A stretch of DNA of 64,000 nucleotides, from assembly GCF_030252165.1 (NCBI RefSeq), contig NZ_CP126969.1, positions 62,001-126,000 of the forward strand. Reading direction: 5' to 3'. This document shows, piece after piece, positions 46,568 to 55,664 of the stretch. Each line of letters opens with the position of its first letter. The first letter of the stretch is position 1. Under the pieces are notes generated by a model, which ran no database searches, was not told the DNA's origin, and saw only the letters and a program-made list of their open reading frames with translations. A program made the translations under genes and the position numbers. The DNA is from Corynebacterium breve (GTDB lineage: Bacteria > Actinomycetota > Actinomycetes > Mycobacteriales > Mycobacteriaceae).

Positions 46568-48991
46568 CTACTGGTTGAGGAGCTCGTTCAGACTGTCGTT
46601 GATGAGCCGTTCGAGCTCTTCAGTATCTATCTCGGGGATCGCAGGCGGTGCAGGCTCACCGGCTGGTGCCGCTGGAGCGCCAGGTGCGTCAGGGATCGCC
46701 GGTGCCGGGGCTGCGGGGGCCGGGCGCGAAGTCGTGCCATCGGATACGTTGAGGACGATCTCGGAACCCTCTGCCATGGTCGGATCCTGTGGGCTCACAG
46801 AGACAACGTGCCCTGCTGGGATGCCGTTTCCTGCAACTTTTACAGTAGAGACTGTGAATCCCTTTTCTTCCAGTTGCTTGCGCGCATTGTCTTCGCTTAA
46901 TCCCACGATGCCGGCGACGAGTTCCTGATTGGTACCACCGTCGTAGCGCGCATCATGGCTTGGTAGTGGTGCGCCCGCAACTCCAGGAACGTTGACTGCC
47001 GTGCGGAACCAAATTTCGGCTGGCTCGCGGCCACCGTACAGGCTGCCGTCGCCACACTGGCGTACCGGCGAGGTGCACAGCGACGATGTCACGGTACCGT
47101 CATTGAAGATGTACGGTGCCGCTGCAAATGCAGTGTTGTAGCCAAGGAATGCCGAGGACTGGTGTGACTCGGTGGTGCCGGTCTTAGCAGCTACCGGTGC
47201 GCCCCAGCCGAACATGCCTGCTGCGCGTGAAGCGGTACCAATCGTGGTGTCGGCGCTGAGGCCCGAGGCCACGGCGTTGGCCACACCGGGGTCGAGTGCT
47301 TGCTCGCATTCGGGGCGCTCAAGGAACACTTCTTGGCCATCGCGGTCGGTGATGGATTCGATCGGGTTCGGCTCACACCAGCGCCCGCTAGAGGCCAGGG
47401 TGGCGCCAACATTGGAAAGCTCGAGCGCATTTACAGCAGTTGGCCCAAGGGTGTAGGAACCCATGTTGCCTTGCTTGAAGTAGTCAGCGATGGAAGCGTC
47501 GCCGTTGTAGCTGCCCGGGGTGGTGTAGGAACGCAGGCCCAGGCGTACGGACATATCAACCACGGCCTCAACACCGACGCGCTCAATGAGCTCGATGAAC
47601 GGAGTGTTTGGCGATTTGGCCAGCGCATCACGAAGGGTGAGCTGTGGCTCAAATGTGCCCACGTTTTCCACGCAGTACTTGCCAGGAGGGCAGTTCTTTG
47701 CGCCCCCGGCGCCCATACCGGAAACCTCGACGCGAGCTGGAACGTTGACCAAAGTGTCCAGGCCCATGCCCTGTTCAACGGCGGCAGCAGCAGTGAAGAG
47801 CTTGAAAATCGAACCTGCGCCATTGCCTACTAGCGACGAGGGTTGTGGCAGGTATGTCTCGCCCGCATCGAGATTCAGGCCGTAGTTGCGTGACGACACC
47901 ATCGCCCGGATATTGCGGGAGTCTTCGCCCGGCTCTACGACGTTCAATACGCCAGCCACACCGGCCGCGTTGGGATCAACGGCGGTTGTCACTGCGGTGT
48001 AGGCGGCATCTTGCATCACCGGGTCCAAGGTGGTGCGAACAGTGTAGGAATCGTTTTGCAGTTGTTCTTTTGAAATGCCCTTCGCTTCAAGGTAGTTCAC
48101 GGCGTAGTCGCACATGAAGCCCTTGTTGCCTGCGGAAATGCAGCCGTTAGGTAGTACATCCGGGGATTCTAGAACGCCGAGCGGCTCGGCCTTGAATGCA
48201 TCGGCAGAAGCCTGGTCAAGGTAGCCGGAGCTCACCATCGCCTGCAGGACGGTGTTGCGGCGCTCCGTGGCCCCTTCTTCGTTGTAGTACGGATTCAAGG
48301 CTTCAGAAGACTGCACAATGCCGACAAGGAGAGCGCTTTGGGGAACGGTGAGTTCGGCTGCAGATACGCCATAGTAGGTGCGGGCTGCGGCTTCGATTCC
48401 ATAAGCGTGGTTACCAAACGGCACTACGTTGAGGTAGCGGCCAAGGATCTCGTCCTTGCTGAGGTTTTTGTCTAAGTCACTCGCCATGCGCATCTCGCGC
48501 AGCTTGCGGGGGACTGATTGCTCGGTGGCCGCAATCTGCTCGTCGGTGGACTTGGCATCGACGTGCAGCAGGTAGTTCTTCACGTACTGCTGATTGATCG
48601 TCGAAGCGCCCTGTTCAACGCCGCCAGCGGCGACGTTGGCCAGCAGGGCGCGGAAGGTTCCTTGGAGGTCCACGCCATCGTGCTCATAGAATCGGCGGTC
48701 CTCGATGGCGACGAGGGCGTCCTTTGCATGCTGCGAGATCTCCTCGGGAGCGACCTCGAAACGGTTCTGGTTGTACAACCACGCCATTGGCTCACCGTTG
48801 ACATCGGTAATCGTCGTCACGCCCGGGGCTGTCCCGTCGGTCAAATCGGACAAATTCGACTGCATCGTTTCGTTCGTGCGCGCGACGGCAGCACCCCCGA
48901 TACCCGCAATCGGGGTTAGACTGAGCGCAATTAAAACTCCGGAGGCAACAACTGCTCCGGCTAGGTTTCGCAGGGATTTTAAGGAACTCAC
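46568..48991 (-). CDS. Bifunctional class A penicillin-binding protein with PASTA domain
   Basis: An 807-aa peptidoglycan synthase (PonA2/Pbp1a type), starting from GTG. After one N-terminal TM, the glycosyltransferase domain has the catalytic Glu in VAIEDRRFYEHDGVD and the GASTINQQYVKN motif. The transpeptidase motifs are SIFK (active serine), SPNTP and KTGTTE. A PASTA domain (LSEDNARKQLEEKGFTVS) precedes a Pro/Ala-rich C-terminus. In C. glutamicum the same gene sits beside whcA, as here. It builds the septal or polar wall outside the membrane. Confidence 0.94.
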   Translation of the reverse strand: MSSLKSLRNLAGAVVASGVLIALSLTPIAGIGGAAVARTNETMQSNLSDLTDGTAPGVTTITDVNGEPMAWLYNQNRFEVAPEEISQHAKDALVAIEDRRFYEHDGVDLQGTFRALLANVAAGGVEQGASTINQQYVKNYLLHVDAKSTDEQIAATEQSVPRKLREMRMASDLDKNLSKDEILGRYLNVVPFGNHAYGIEAAARTYYGVSAAELTVPQSALLVGIVQSSEALNPYYNEEGATERRNTVLQAMVSSGYLDQASADAFKAEPLGVLESPDVLPNGCISAGNKGFMCDYAVNYLEAKGISKEQLQNDSYTVRTTLDPVMQDAAYTAVTTAVDPNAAGVAGVLNVVEPGEDSRNIRAMVSSRNYGLNLDAGETYLPQPSSLVGNGAGSIFKLFTAAAAVEQGMGLDTLVNVPARVEVSGMGAGGAKNCPPGKYCVENVGTFEPQLTLRDALAKSPNTPFIELIERVGVEAVVDMSVRLGLRSYTTPGSYNGDASIADYFKQGNMGSYTLGPTAVNALELSNVGATLASSGRWCEPNPIESITDRDGQEVFLERPECEQALDPGVANAVASGLSADTTIGTASRAAGMFGWGAPVAAKTGTTESHQSSAFLGYNTAFAAAPYIFNDGTVTSSLCTSPVRQCGDGSLYGGREPAEIWFRTAVNVPGVAGAPLPSHDARYDGGTNQELVAGIVGLSEDNARKQLEEKGFTVSTVKVAGNGIPAGHVVSVSPQDPTMAEGSEIVLNVSDGTTSRPAPAAPAPAIPDAPGAPAAPAGEPAPPAIPEIDTEELERLINDSLNELLNQ

Positions 48992-49048
48992 GGGTTATAC
49001 CCTACGGTGTTCGCGGCCCGCATGGGAATAGATGCATCCCCCTAGAAG

Positions 49049-49064
49049 TGTGACCTGTTCGACA
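49049..49064. promoter_or_regulatory. Weak GlxR-like site between the PBP gene and whcA
   Basis: TGTGACCTGTTCGACA matches the GlxR consensus TGTGA-N6-TCACA with two changes in the second half. It lies in the divergent promoter region 48992-49215; direction of control is unclear. Confidence 0.3.
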
Positions 49065-49215
49065 AGGTGCACTGCCTGTGAATACACTTACAAGCACAGC
49101 TAATTAGTCTGCCATGGGCACGAGCTGATTTCTCGAAAATTGCTAAAAGAAATTGTTTGATTACCCCCGGCAGAGCGCTTCGCGCAACGCAAAGACCTCC
49201 CGAAAGGAGATCCTG

Positions 49216-49590
49216 ATGACCGCCACATTGCCTCGAGGCTACGCAGAGACCAGCGATCGCACGGCTACTGCAGTACCAACTCCGATGAAGAGTGATTCAG
49301 ACGGTCAGCTGGTTTTTGATCGGGGAGAGTGGGTCACTCAGGCGAAGTGTCGCACCGGCGACCCTGACGCACTATTCGTTCGTGGTGCGGAGCAGCGCAA
49401 GGCAGCAGTCGTGTGCCGTCACTGCCCGGTCCAACTGGAGTGCCGTGCGGATGCACTAGACAACAAAGTCGAATTCGGTGTTTGGGGCGGCTTGACCGAG
49501 CGCCAGCGTCGAGCGCTCTTGCGGAAGAACCCGCACATCACTGACTGGGCAGCGTACCTTGCCAAGGGAGGCCCCCTCGAGGGGATCTAA
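49216..49590 (+). CDS. whcA: WhiB-family iron-sulfur regulator (WhcA/WhiB4-like)
   Basis: A 124-aa protein from ATG 49216 after GAAAGGAG. It has the four [4Fe-4S] cysteines (AKCRTGDP, VVCRHCPVQLEC) and the turn motif GVWGGLTERQRRALL, which contacts the sigma factor and DNA. The neighbourhood (PBP upstream, RidA/MBL/glxR downstream) matches WhcA of C. glutamicum and WhiB4 of mycobacteria, which respond to oxidative stress. Confidence 0.92.
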   Translation: MTATLPRGYAETSDRTATAVPTPMKSDSDGQLVFDRGEWVTQAKCRTGDPDALFVRGAEQRKAAVVCRHCPVQLECRADALDNKVEFGVWGGLTERQRRALLRKNPHITDWAAYLAKGGPLEGI

Positions 49591-49608
49591 CTCGGTACAG
49601 TAGAGCCC

Positions 49609-49767
49609 ATGAAGAAATGGGAATACTCCACTGTGCCACTGCTCACCCACGCGACCAAGCAGATCCTGGATTCTTGGGGCGAAGACGGCTGGGAACTAGT
49701 TACCGTCATGCCTGGCCCAAATCCGGAAAACGTTGTCGCTTACCTCAAGCGTGAGGTGGTCGAGTAA
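49609..49767 (+). CDS. DUF4177-type small protein
   Basis: A 52-aa frame, missed by length filters, runs from ATG 49609 to a TAA that overlaps the next ATG (TAATG). The sequence MKKWEYSTVPLL with WGEDGWELVTVM is the DUF4177 pattern (two or three strands and a helix). A homologue of the same size sits between whiB4 and the ridA-like gene in related genomes as I remember them. Function unknown; coupling to the RidA gene suggests joint expression. Confidence 0.8.
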   Translation: MKKWEYSTVPLLTHATKQILDSWGEDGWELVTVMPGPNPENVVAYLKREVVE

Positions 49768-50240
49768 TGACCGCACAAAAGTGGACCGAGCGCCTAGCCG
49801 ATCTCAACATCACCCTCCCTCAGGTTGCCGCACCTGTCGCTGCATATGTGCCTGCAGTCCAAGTGGGTAACCAGGTATGGACCTCCGGTCAGTTGCCTTT
49901 TGTCGATGGCGCCTTGCCTGCTGAGGGCAAGGTTGGAGCCGACGTTGATGCCGACTCCGCGTACCAACTCGCGCGTACCGCGGTGTTGAACGCAATCGCG
50001 GCAGTTGACGCACTCGTCGGCGTAGATAACATCACTCGCGTGGTCAAAATCGTCGGTTTCGTCTCTTCGGCACCTGATTTCACGGGGCAGCCAGCGGTGA
50101 TCAACGGCGCTAGTGAATTGGTTGAGGAGATCTTCGGAAAATCAGGTAAGCACGCACGTTCCGCGGTGGGCGTGGCCGTTTTGCCACTCAACGCGCCAGT
50201 CGAGGTTGAACTCATCGTTGAAGTTGCTTCGGGCCAGTAA
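49767..50240 (+). CDS. RidA-family protein
   Basis: A 157-aa protein (Rv3678c-like) whose start overlaps the preceding stop. The YjgF/RidA fold is visible (VWTSGQLPFVDGALPAEGKV; a C-terminal RSAVGVAVLPLNAPVEVELI). RidA hydrolyses reactive enamine or imine intermediates; in this subfamily the catalytic Arg is present as HARSAVGV. It belongs to a three-gene run that also includes the DUF4177-type gene and the MBL hydrolase. Confidence 0.9.
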   Translation: MTAQKWTERLADLNITLPQVAAPVAAYVPAVQVGNQVWTSGQLPFVDGALPAEGKVGADVDADSAYQLARTAVLNAIAAVDALVGVDNITRVVKIVGFVSSAPDFTGQPAVINGASELVEEIFGKSGKHARSAVGVAVLPLNAPVEVELIVEVASGQ

Positions 50241-50303
50241 TAAAACACCCCATTTCTTGGGAAACGATTAGTGAATCGGCCACGTGCCTGTAGGGTGGAG
50301 TGC

Positions 50304-51116
50304 ATGGAGCACCCTGCTTACAGTCAGTTGCGGCCGGTTACAGAGTCCGCCGCAGTCGTCTTGGCCCCTAACCCAAGCTATGCAGCTTTGGAAGGGACAA
50401 ACTCGTGGGTCATTCGTGACCCGGAGGATGAATTCAGCATTGTTGTAGACCCCGGCCCGGCGGATGAGGGCCACCTGAACGTATTGCAGGCCAAGGCCGA
50501 AAAAGTCGGTCTCATTCTGCTGACTCACCGCCACCATGACCATGCGGATGGTGCGGAGCGGTTCCGCCAGCTCACGGGCGCGCCCGTTCGAGCATTCGAT
50601 GCGCGCTACTGCTTTGGTGGCGAGCCTCTGACCGACGGTGAAATCATCGACCTCGACGGCGTGACCCCGCAGCTCAAGGTCGTGCATACCCCAGGACATA
50701 CCGCCGATTCGGTGTGTTTTGGCGTATACACCGACGATGTTGCAAAAAACAACCTTGAGGGAATCATCACCGGCGACACCATCGTTGGCCGCCACACCAC
50801 CATGATCTCTGAGACTGATGGCGATTTGGGTCAGTACATCGAGACTCTCGAACTCCTCGAAGAACAGGGCAAAGACGTCATGCTGCTGCCCGGTCATGGC
50901 CCAGAAAACCCTGACCTCTCAGTGTTGGCACGCAAGTACATCGACCGTCGCAACTTCCGCCTCGAGCAGATCCGGAAGGTTTGGGCCGAGAAGGGCACCG
51001 ACATTGACCTGAAGACGCTTGTCGACGAAATGTACGACGACGTCGACCCCGTACTTCGAGGCGCAGCTGAGCAATCCACCCGAGTGGCGCTGCGCTACCT
51101 CCAAGCTCAACAGTAG
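50304..51116 (+). CDS. Metallo-beta-lactamase-fold hydrolase (LACTB2-like)
   Basis: A 270-aa protein from ATG 50304 (MEHPAYSQLRPV), preceded by GGGTGGAG. The zinc-binding HxHxDH motif is THRHHDHADG near residue 81, with further ligands in HTPGHTADS, TGDTIVG and PGHGPEN. The C-terminal winged-helix-like segment (LRGAAEQSTRVALRYL) is typical of the LACTB2/Rv3677c group, some members of which act on RNA. It is the last gene before a bidirectional terminator. Confidence 0.9.
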   Translation: MEHPAYSQLRPVTESAAVVLAPNPSYAALEGTNSWVIRDPEDEFSIVVDPGPADEGHLNVLQAKAEKVGLILLTHRHHDHADGAERFRQLTGAPVRAFDARYCFGGEPLTDGEIIDLDGVTPQLKVVHTPGHTADSVCFGVYTDDVAKNNLEGIITGDTIVGRHTTMISETDGDLGQYIETLELLEEQGKDVMLLPGHGPENPDLSVLARKYIDRRNFRLEQIRKVWAEKGTDIDLKTLVDEMYDDVDPVLRGAAEQSTRVALRYLQAQQ

Positions 51117-51133
51117 GAAGGTTCGGCGAGGGG

Positions 51134-51145
51134 TCGTCGAAAAGC
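51134..51145 (+). repeat. Intergenic copy of the TCGTCGANAAGC motif
   Basis: TCGTCGAAAAGC lies between the MBL gene stop and the bidirectional terminator, outside any coding frame. It shows that the dispersed motif is not tied to protein sequence. Confidence 0.7.
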
Positions 51146-51148
51146 ACA

Positions 51149-51175
51149 AAGCCGACTGCACAATGCAGTCGGCTT
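51149..51175. terminator. Bidirectional terminator between the MBL gene and glxR
   Basis: AAGCCGACTGC/GCAGTCGGCTT with a 5-nt loop; AACTTTTGG follows on the plus strand and TGTGCTTTTC on the minus strand. Confidence 0.9.
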
Positions 51176-51188
51176 AACTTTTGGTGTT

Positions 51189-51872
51189 CTAGCGTGCGCG
51201 TTTAGCCAAGTGCTCGGTATCAACGATGAGGACGGACTTGCCTTCTAGGCGGATCCAGCCTCGGTGCGCGAAGGTGGCAAGTGCTTTGTTCACGGTCTCG
51301 CGGGAAGCACCGACCAGCTGGGCGATCTCTTCCTGGGTGAGGTCGTGGTTGACGCGCAGCGCTCCGCCTTCCTGCTGTCCGAAGCGGTTCGCAAGCTGCA
51401 GAAGCGTCTTGGCAACGCGGCCAGGGACGTCGGTGAAGATGAGGTCGGCCAATGAGGCGTTGGTGCGGCGCAGGCGACGGGCGAGGACGCGGAGGAGCTG
51501 CTGGGAGATCGACGGATGCTCGTCGATCCACTTCTTCAGCAGGTCGGAGTTCATCGTGGCCGCCTGGACCTCGGTCACACAGACTGCGGAGGATGTGCGT
51601 GGGCCTGGGTCGAAGATGGACAGTTCGCCGAACATATCAGAAGGGCCCATGACGGACAAGAGGTTTTCGCGACCGTCAGAGGCGTGGCGGGCAAGCTTTA
51701 CCTTGCCGGAGATGATGATGTACAGGCGATCGCCTGGTTCACCCTCATCGAAGATGGTGGCCCCACGTGGGAATCGGACGGACTCCATGTCCTTGGTCAG
51801 ATTCTGCACTGCAACAGGGTCGACACCTTGAAAAATGCCAGCACGGGAGAGGGTTTCTTGAACGCCTTCCAT
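51189..51872 (-). CDS. glxR: cAMP-responsive Crp/Fnr global regulator
   Basis: A 227-aa protein from ATG 51872 after GGAAGGAG; this is exactly the length known for GlxR. The cAMP-binding domain contains the phosphate-binding cassette [17 protein letters not shown], and the helix-turn-helix is [20 protein letters not shown]. In corynebacteria GlxR controls carbon, nitrogen and respiratory genes as a functional CRP. A plausible autoregulatory site lies upstream at 51969-51984. Confidence 0.96.
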   Translation of the reverse strand: MEGVQETLSRAGIFQGVDPVAVQNLTKDMESVRFPRGATIFDEGEPGDRLYIIISGKVKLARHASDGRENLLSVMGPSDMFGELSIFDPGPRTSSAVCVTEVQAATMNSDLLKKWIDEHPSISQQLLRVLARRLRRTNASLADLIFTDVPGRVAKTLLQLANRFGQQEGGALRVNHDLTQEEIAQLVGASRETVNKALATFAHRGWIRLEGKSVLIVDTEHLAKRAR

Positions 51873-51968
51873 TTGTGCTCCTTCCCAACTAGTTCTAATT
51901 CCTGCGCGTCGCATGGGTGGCGAAGCCAGGGTCGGTACCCGACCTCGTCAGCGGCGGGTGAAGACGTA

Positions 51969-51984
51969 TGTGTTCGTAACCACA
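51969..51984. promoter_or_regulatory. GlxR-type operator upstream of glxR
   Basis: TGTGTTCGTAACCACA is a 16-bp near-palindrome matching TGTGA-N6-TCACA with one change per half. It lies 97 bp before the glxR start. Autoregulation of glxR is known in C. glutamicum; this site is inferred. Confidence 0.55.
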
Positions 51985-52096
51985 CTACCGCCGAATTCGT
52001 CACAGTGTAGGAAAACCGCGCAATTGGTCACAGTATCAAGGGTAGCACCTTTAGATGCGGTCAAAGTCACTTTCGTGGCTAAGGGGGTGATGCGGG

Positions 52097-52189
52097 CTAC
52101 TCGCCAAGCGCGGTTGACTCCATTTTCTCCATCCCGATAGGGAAGAGGGCAAGAAGGAGCGGGACCCCGAGAACAAGAATTGCTGTCAT
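52097..52189 (-). CDS. 30-aa small hydrophobic protein between glxR and nth
   Basis: An ATG-started frame too short for the usual ORF cut-off encodes MTAILVLGVPLLLALFPIGM followed by a short EKMESTALGE tail. It has a single hydrophobic helix, with AGGATAAG about nine bases before the ATG. It lies in the 356-bp space between glxR and nth on the glxR strand. Nothing else coding is seen there. Function unknown; the sequence looks like a genuine membrane mini-protein rather than random. Confidence 0.5.
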   Translation of the reverse strand: MTAILVLGVPLLLALFPIGMEKMESTALGE

Positions 52190-52228
52190 GCCCGCAATCT
52201 TATCCTGTGAATCGCTAAGGTGTGAACT

Positions 52229-53056
52229 ATGCGCGATCGCCCTACCCTAAATGGACAACTTACCCCACAGCGTCAACGAATTCCGGGGAAGCATCCGGCG
52301 TCTCAAGGCACCGAAACGGAACTGGGGCGGACACGTCGGGCGCGACGCATCAATCGCACGCTAGCTGCAACATTCCCTGACGCTCACGCTGAACTGGACT
52401 TTAGCAATCCGCTAGAGCTTCTCGTGGCCACCGTGCTGTCCGCCCAGACCACCGACGTGCGCGTCAATCAGGTCACCCCAGCACTCTTTGCCAAGTACCC
52501 CACAGCGGAGGCTTATGCGGCCGCAGATCGCACAGAGCTTGAAGAAATCATCCGGCCCACAGGTTTCTACCGAGCCAAAGCCGGCCACCTCATTGGGCTC
52601 GGGCAGAAGTTGGTGGCTGATTTCGGCGGACAGGTACCTCGCGCGTTGGATGATTTGGTCTCCTTGCCTGGTGTCGGGCGCAAAACCGCCCATGTCGTGC
52701 GTGGTAAGGCTTTCGGCATGCCGGGACTAACCGTGGATACCCACTTTCAGCGCCTTGTACACCGACTCAAGCTCACCGATGCAAACGATCCGGTAGCGAT
52801 CGAGCGCGAAATCGGCGAGCTGATTGAGAAAACCGAATGGACAATGTTCTCGCACCGCCTCATCTTTCACGGTCGCCGAGTGTGCCACTCCCGCACCGCC
52901 GCCTGTGGCGCATGTCCGATCGCCTACGATTGTCCTTCTTTCGGTCTCGTCGGTCCGATCGAACCCGCAGAGGCAGCCCGGCTTGTCCGTGGCGAAGAGA
53001 GGGAGCATATTCTGAATATGGTGCACGGCCCCACGGCACCGGACAGTGGAGAATAA
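52229..53056 (+). CDS. nth: Endonuclease III
   Basis: A DNA glycosylase/AP lyase for oxidised pyrimidines. Of the 275 residues the first 30 are an extension. The helix-hairpin-helix with the catalytic Lys is [13 protein letters not shown], the catalytic Asp is in TVDTHFQRL, and the [4Fe-4S] loop is [17 protein letters not shown]. The true start may be later than the ATG at 52229. It heads a run with the thioredoxin-like and Nudix genes, as in mycobacteria. Confidence 0.94.
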   Translation: MRDRPTLNGQLTPQRQRIPGKHPASQGTETELGRTRRARRINRTLAATFPDAHAELDFSNPLELLVATVLSAQTTDVRVNQVTPALFAKYPTAEAYAAADRTELEEIIRPTGFYRAKAGHLIGLGQKLVADFGGQVPRALDDLVSLPGVGRKTAHVVRGKAFGMPGLTVDTHFQRLVHRLKLTDANDPVAIEREIGELIEKTEWTMFSHRLIFHGRRVCHSRTAACGACPIAYDCPSFGLVGPIEPAEAARLVRGEEREHILNMVHGPTAPDSGE

Positions 53057-53058
53057 GA

Positions 53059-53646
53059 ATGAAGAAGTCGGTCCTCATCAGTGTTGTCGTCATCGTCGTG
53101 GCAACGGCACTTCTCGTGGCCGCGGCAATCAGCATGCTTTCCGACGACTCCTCTGGCAATGCCGAGGGTCCTGCCGCGGGGCAGGAATTGCCGGCGCAGG
53201 GGTCGTCGACAAGCAAAATCGCGGAGCGCCCAGATTGCCCAGCAGAAGGCGCTGGCGGAGTCGCGCTGGAGTGTCTCGGCGGCGCACGTGGCGCAGCACA
53301 GCAGGATCCCGAGCATATTTCGGTGGTCAACGTCTGGGCGTGGTGGTGCGCGCCGTGTCGGGAAGAGCTGCCGTTCTTCGACGAATTTGCGCAAAGCCAT
53401 CCGGAATACACGGTGGTGGGTGTCCATGCTGACACCAACGCAGGAAACGGAGCGGCGATGCTCAATGAGCTGGGAATTGAAATGGCAAGCTACCAGGATT
53501 TTGATAACAGCTTTGCGGGAACCTTGGGTCTACCCAACGTCATCCCAGTTACGGTAGTCTTTCGCGGTAACGATCAAGTTGGATTCTTCCCCACGCCATT
53601 TAAGTCGGTGGAGGAGCTCGAGGAAGCGGTTGCAGAGGTGGTCTAG
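53059..53646 (+). CDS. Membrane-anchored thioredoxin-like protein (ResA/TlpA type)
   Basis: A 195-aa protein from ATG 53059 (MKKSVLISVVVIVVATALLV) with one N-terminal TM anchor. The redox-active CxxC is WWCAPCREELPFF near residue 96, and the cis-Pro region is NVIPVTVVF. Two further Cys (PDCPAEG, LECLGG) lie in front and may form a structural bridge. It would act outside the membrane in disulfide or cytochrome c maturation. The gene overlaps the Nudix start by one base. Confidence 0.88.
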   Translation: MKKSVLISVVVIVVATALLVAAAISMLSDDSSGNAEGPAAGQELPAQGSSTSKIAERPDCPAEGAGGVALECLGGARGAAQQDPEHISVVNVWAWWCAPCREELPFFDEFAQSHPEYTVVGVHADTNAGNGAAMLNELGIEMASYQDFDNSFAGTLGLPNVIPVTVVFRGNDQVGFFPTPFKSVEELEEAVAEVV

Positions 53647-54347
53647 TGTTCCCAGATGACATCCAGGTGCGACCTCACGCCGCGCCGAATTGGCTGCATC
53701 CGATCATTAAGCCACGCCACAAGCGCGCGATCGAGGGCGTAGGGGAGCCAGATCCTCGCACGATGACTAAGCGGGCAGCCGTACTGATGCTCTTTTCAGG
53801 TGACGCGACAGCCGAAACACTGCCCGACGACGCAGGCGTCCTCCTGACCCACCGCACCCCAACGATGCGTACGCATTCTGGACAGATGGCTTTTCCTGGC
53901 GGGCGAATTGACCCTGAAGACCGCGGTCCCGTCGAGGCCGCGCTGCGTGAGGCCAACGAAGAAACTGGCCTGGACCCGGCGACAGTACATCCGGTAGCGA
54001 CCATGGGGCTGGTTAGCGTGCGATCCAATGGCTACCCGGTGCACCCGGTGATTGGCTATTCGGATTCGCACCCACAGACATGGCCCGCTAGCAAGGACGA
54101 GACTGACGACGTTTTCGTCGCCGCCATCGAGGAACTGTTGGAGCCCGATCGTCGTATCACGGTGGGATGGCACGATTGGACGGGACCTGCATTCAAAATT
54201 AATGGCTACCTTGTGTGGGGGTTCACCGCGTCTTTGCTCAGCTCCGTTTTTGCCACCTCAGGCTGGGAAAAGGAATGGGACCGTGAGCGAGTGCACGAGC
54301 TGACTGACGTGCTGGCGCGATCGAGGAATGGCGAAAGACACGGGTAG
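53646..54347 (+). CDS. Nudix hydrolase, CoA pyrophosphatase type
   Basis: A 233-aa protein from GTG 53646. The Nudix box is GGRIDPEDRGPVEAALREANEETGL, written here in two parts: GGRIDPEDRGPVEAAL and REANEETGL. The upstream LLTHRTPTMRTHSGQMAFPGG is the UPF0035 signature of NUDT7/8-like CoA pyrophosphatases. It is the Rv3672c equivalent by order. Its one-base overlap with the thioredoxin-like gene indicates an operon. Confidence 0.9.
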   Translation: MFPDDIQVRPHAAPNWLHPIIKPRHKRAIEGVGEPDPRTMTKRAAVLMLFSGDATAETLPDDAGVLLTHRTPTMRTHSGQMAFPGGRIDPEDRGPVEAALREANEETGLDPATVHPVATMGLVSVRSNGYPVHPVIGYSDSHPQTWPASKDETDDVFVAAIEELLEPDRRITVGWHDWTGPAFKINGYLVWGFTASLLSSVFATSGWEKEWDRERVHELTDVLARSRNGERHG

Positions 54348-54471
54348 CGTTCCTGAGGAAAATAGAAGGGCTTGTACACTGTTGCTGAGTAGTATCTCAG
54401 CCTCATCCTTCGCTACGGCTGCTAACCGATACTGGACCTATCAGACCGACACGTAAGGACGTTTCCACCTC

Positions 54472-55664
54472 GTGACCGCCACACTCATTGTCGATGCTGT
54501 AATCGTCGCAATAATTCTGCTGGCGCTTTTTAGCGGTTGGCGGCAAGGCGCATTCTCATCGATCCTGTCGGCTGTCGGCGTTCTCTCAGGTCTGGTGATC
54601 GGCCTCGCGATAGCCCCATTCGTCATCAAGCTTGGCGACACCGCCCTGATGCGGCTCATCCTGCTCGTCGCGGTGACCGTGCTCTTTGTCGGCTTGGGCA
54701 ATCTCGTCGGCGCCACTATCGGCGGGAGCGTGCGCGATCGGATGCGTACCCTGTCCTCGCAAAAGGTGGATTCCGTGATCGGCGCTGTGATGCAGGCGCT
54801 GGCAGCGATCGTCGTGGTGTGGCTGATCTCGATCCCCCTCGCAGCGAATATTCCCGGCGATATCGGTAAAGGACTGCGAACCTCCAAGATCCTCGGCGGG
54901 ATCAACAAGGTCGCGCCTGACTGGAGCACGCAGGTGCCCACGCAGCTGTCGGCGCTTCTCGACGAATCGGGCCTGCCGCCATTGGTCTCACCGTTTGAAC
55001 CGGCGGGCAACCAGGAAGTAGACGCCCCCGATGCGAATGCAATTGATATGGCCGTCATTGAGGAAGCTCGTGAGTCCATCATCCACGTGCGCGGAGATGC
55101 CGACGAGTGCGAGCGTCGCCTGATGGGATCCGGATTCGTGGCCGCCGAGGATTATGTGATCACCAATGCTCACGTGGTGGCCGGAACCGAGTCGGTGGCA
55201 CTTGACACTGTGCTAGGAAACATGGATGCCACGGTGGTTTATTACAACCCCGACGTGGACATCGCCGTCCTGCACGCGCCCGAGCTCGGCCTCAAACCGT
55301 TGGGCTGGTCGGAGGAACTAGCAGAAACAGGCTCCGATGCCATCGTTATGGGCTTCCCAGCCTCGGGGCCTTTGAGGCAGCGCCAGCCCGGATTCGCGAA
55401 CGCATCACGATTGCCGGCCCGGACATCTACGCCACTGGTCGCGTCGAGCGCGAGGCGTATACCGTTCGCGGCACCATTCGCCAGGGCAACTCCGGTGGGC
55501 CTATGACCGATGTGGATGGTCGCGTGATCGGTGTAGTCTTCGGCGCTTCGGTGGATGCTACTGACACGGGCTACGCGCTGACCTCGCGCGAAGTGCTAGA
55601 CAACATCGGGGACTTCACCACGTTGACCAAACCGGTTGACACGCAAAAGTGTGCCGCGCGCTAG
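54472..55664 (+). pseudogene. marP: MarP-type membrane serine protease with a one-base deletion
   Basis: The first frame starts at GTG 54472 and has four TMs (IIL LALFSGW, LSGLVIGLAIAPF, LILLVAVTVLFVG, ALAAIVVVWLIS). It then enters the trypsin-like periplasmic domain with His in ITNAHVVAG and Asp in NPDVDIAVL. At 55366-55373 (GGGGCCTTTG) the coding frame shifts by minus one. Downstream the frame from 55371 encodes FEAAPARIRERITIAG and the catalytic serine motif GNSGGPM, ending at TAG 55662. Without the shift, the protein matches Rv3671c/MarP, an acid-resistance protease. One base is missing in a G/C/T run, which could be an assembly error. Confidence 0.82.

Noticed and set aside
55503..55664. 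Separate small gene from the ATG after GNSGGP
   Set aside because: It would encode only the C-terminal end of the protease domain; a frameshift in one gene explains it better.
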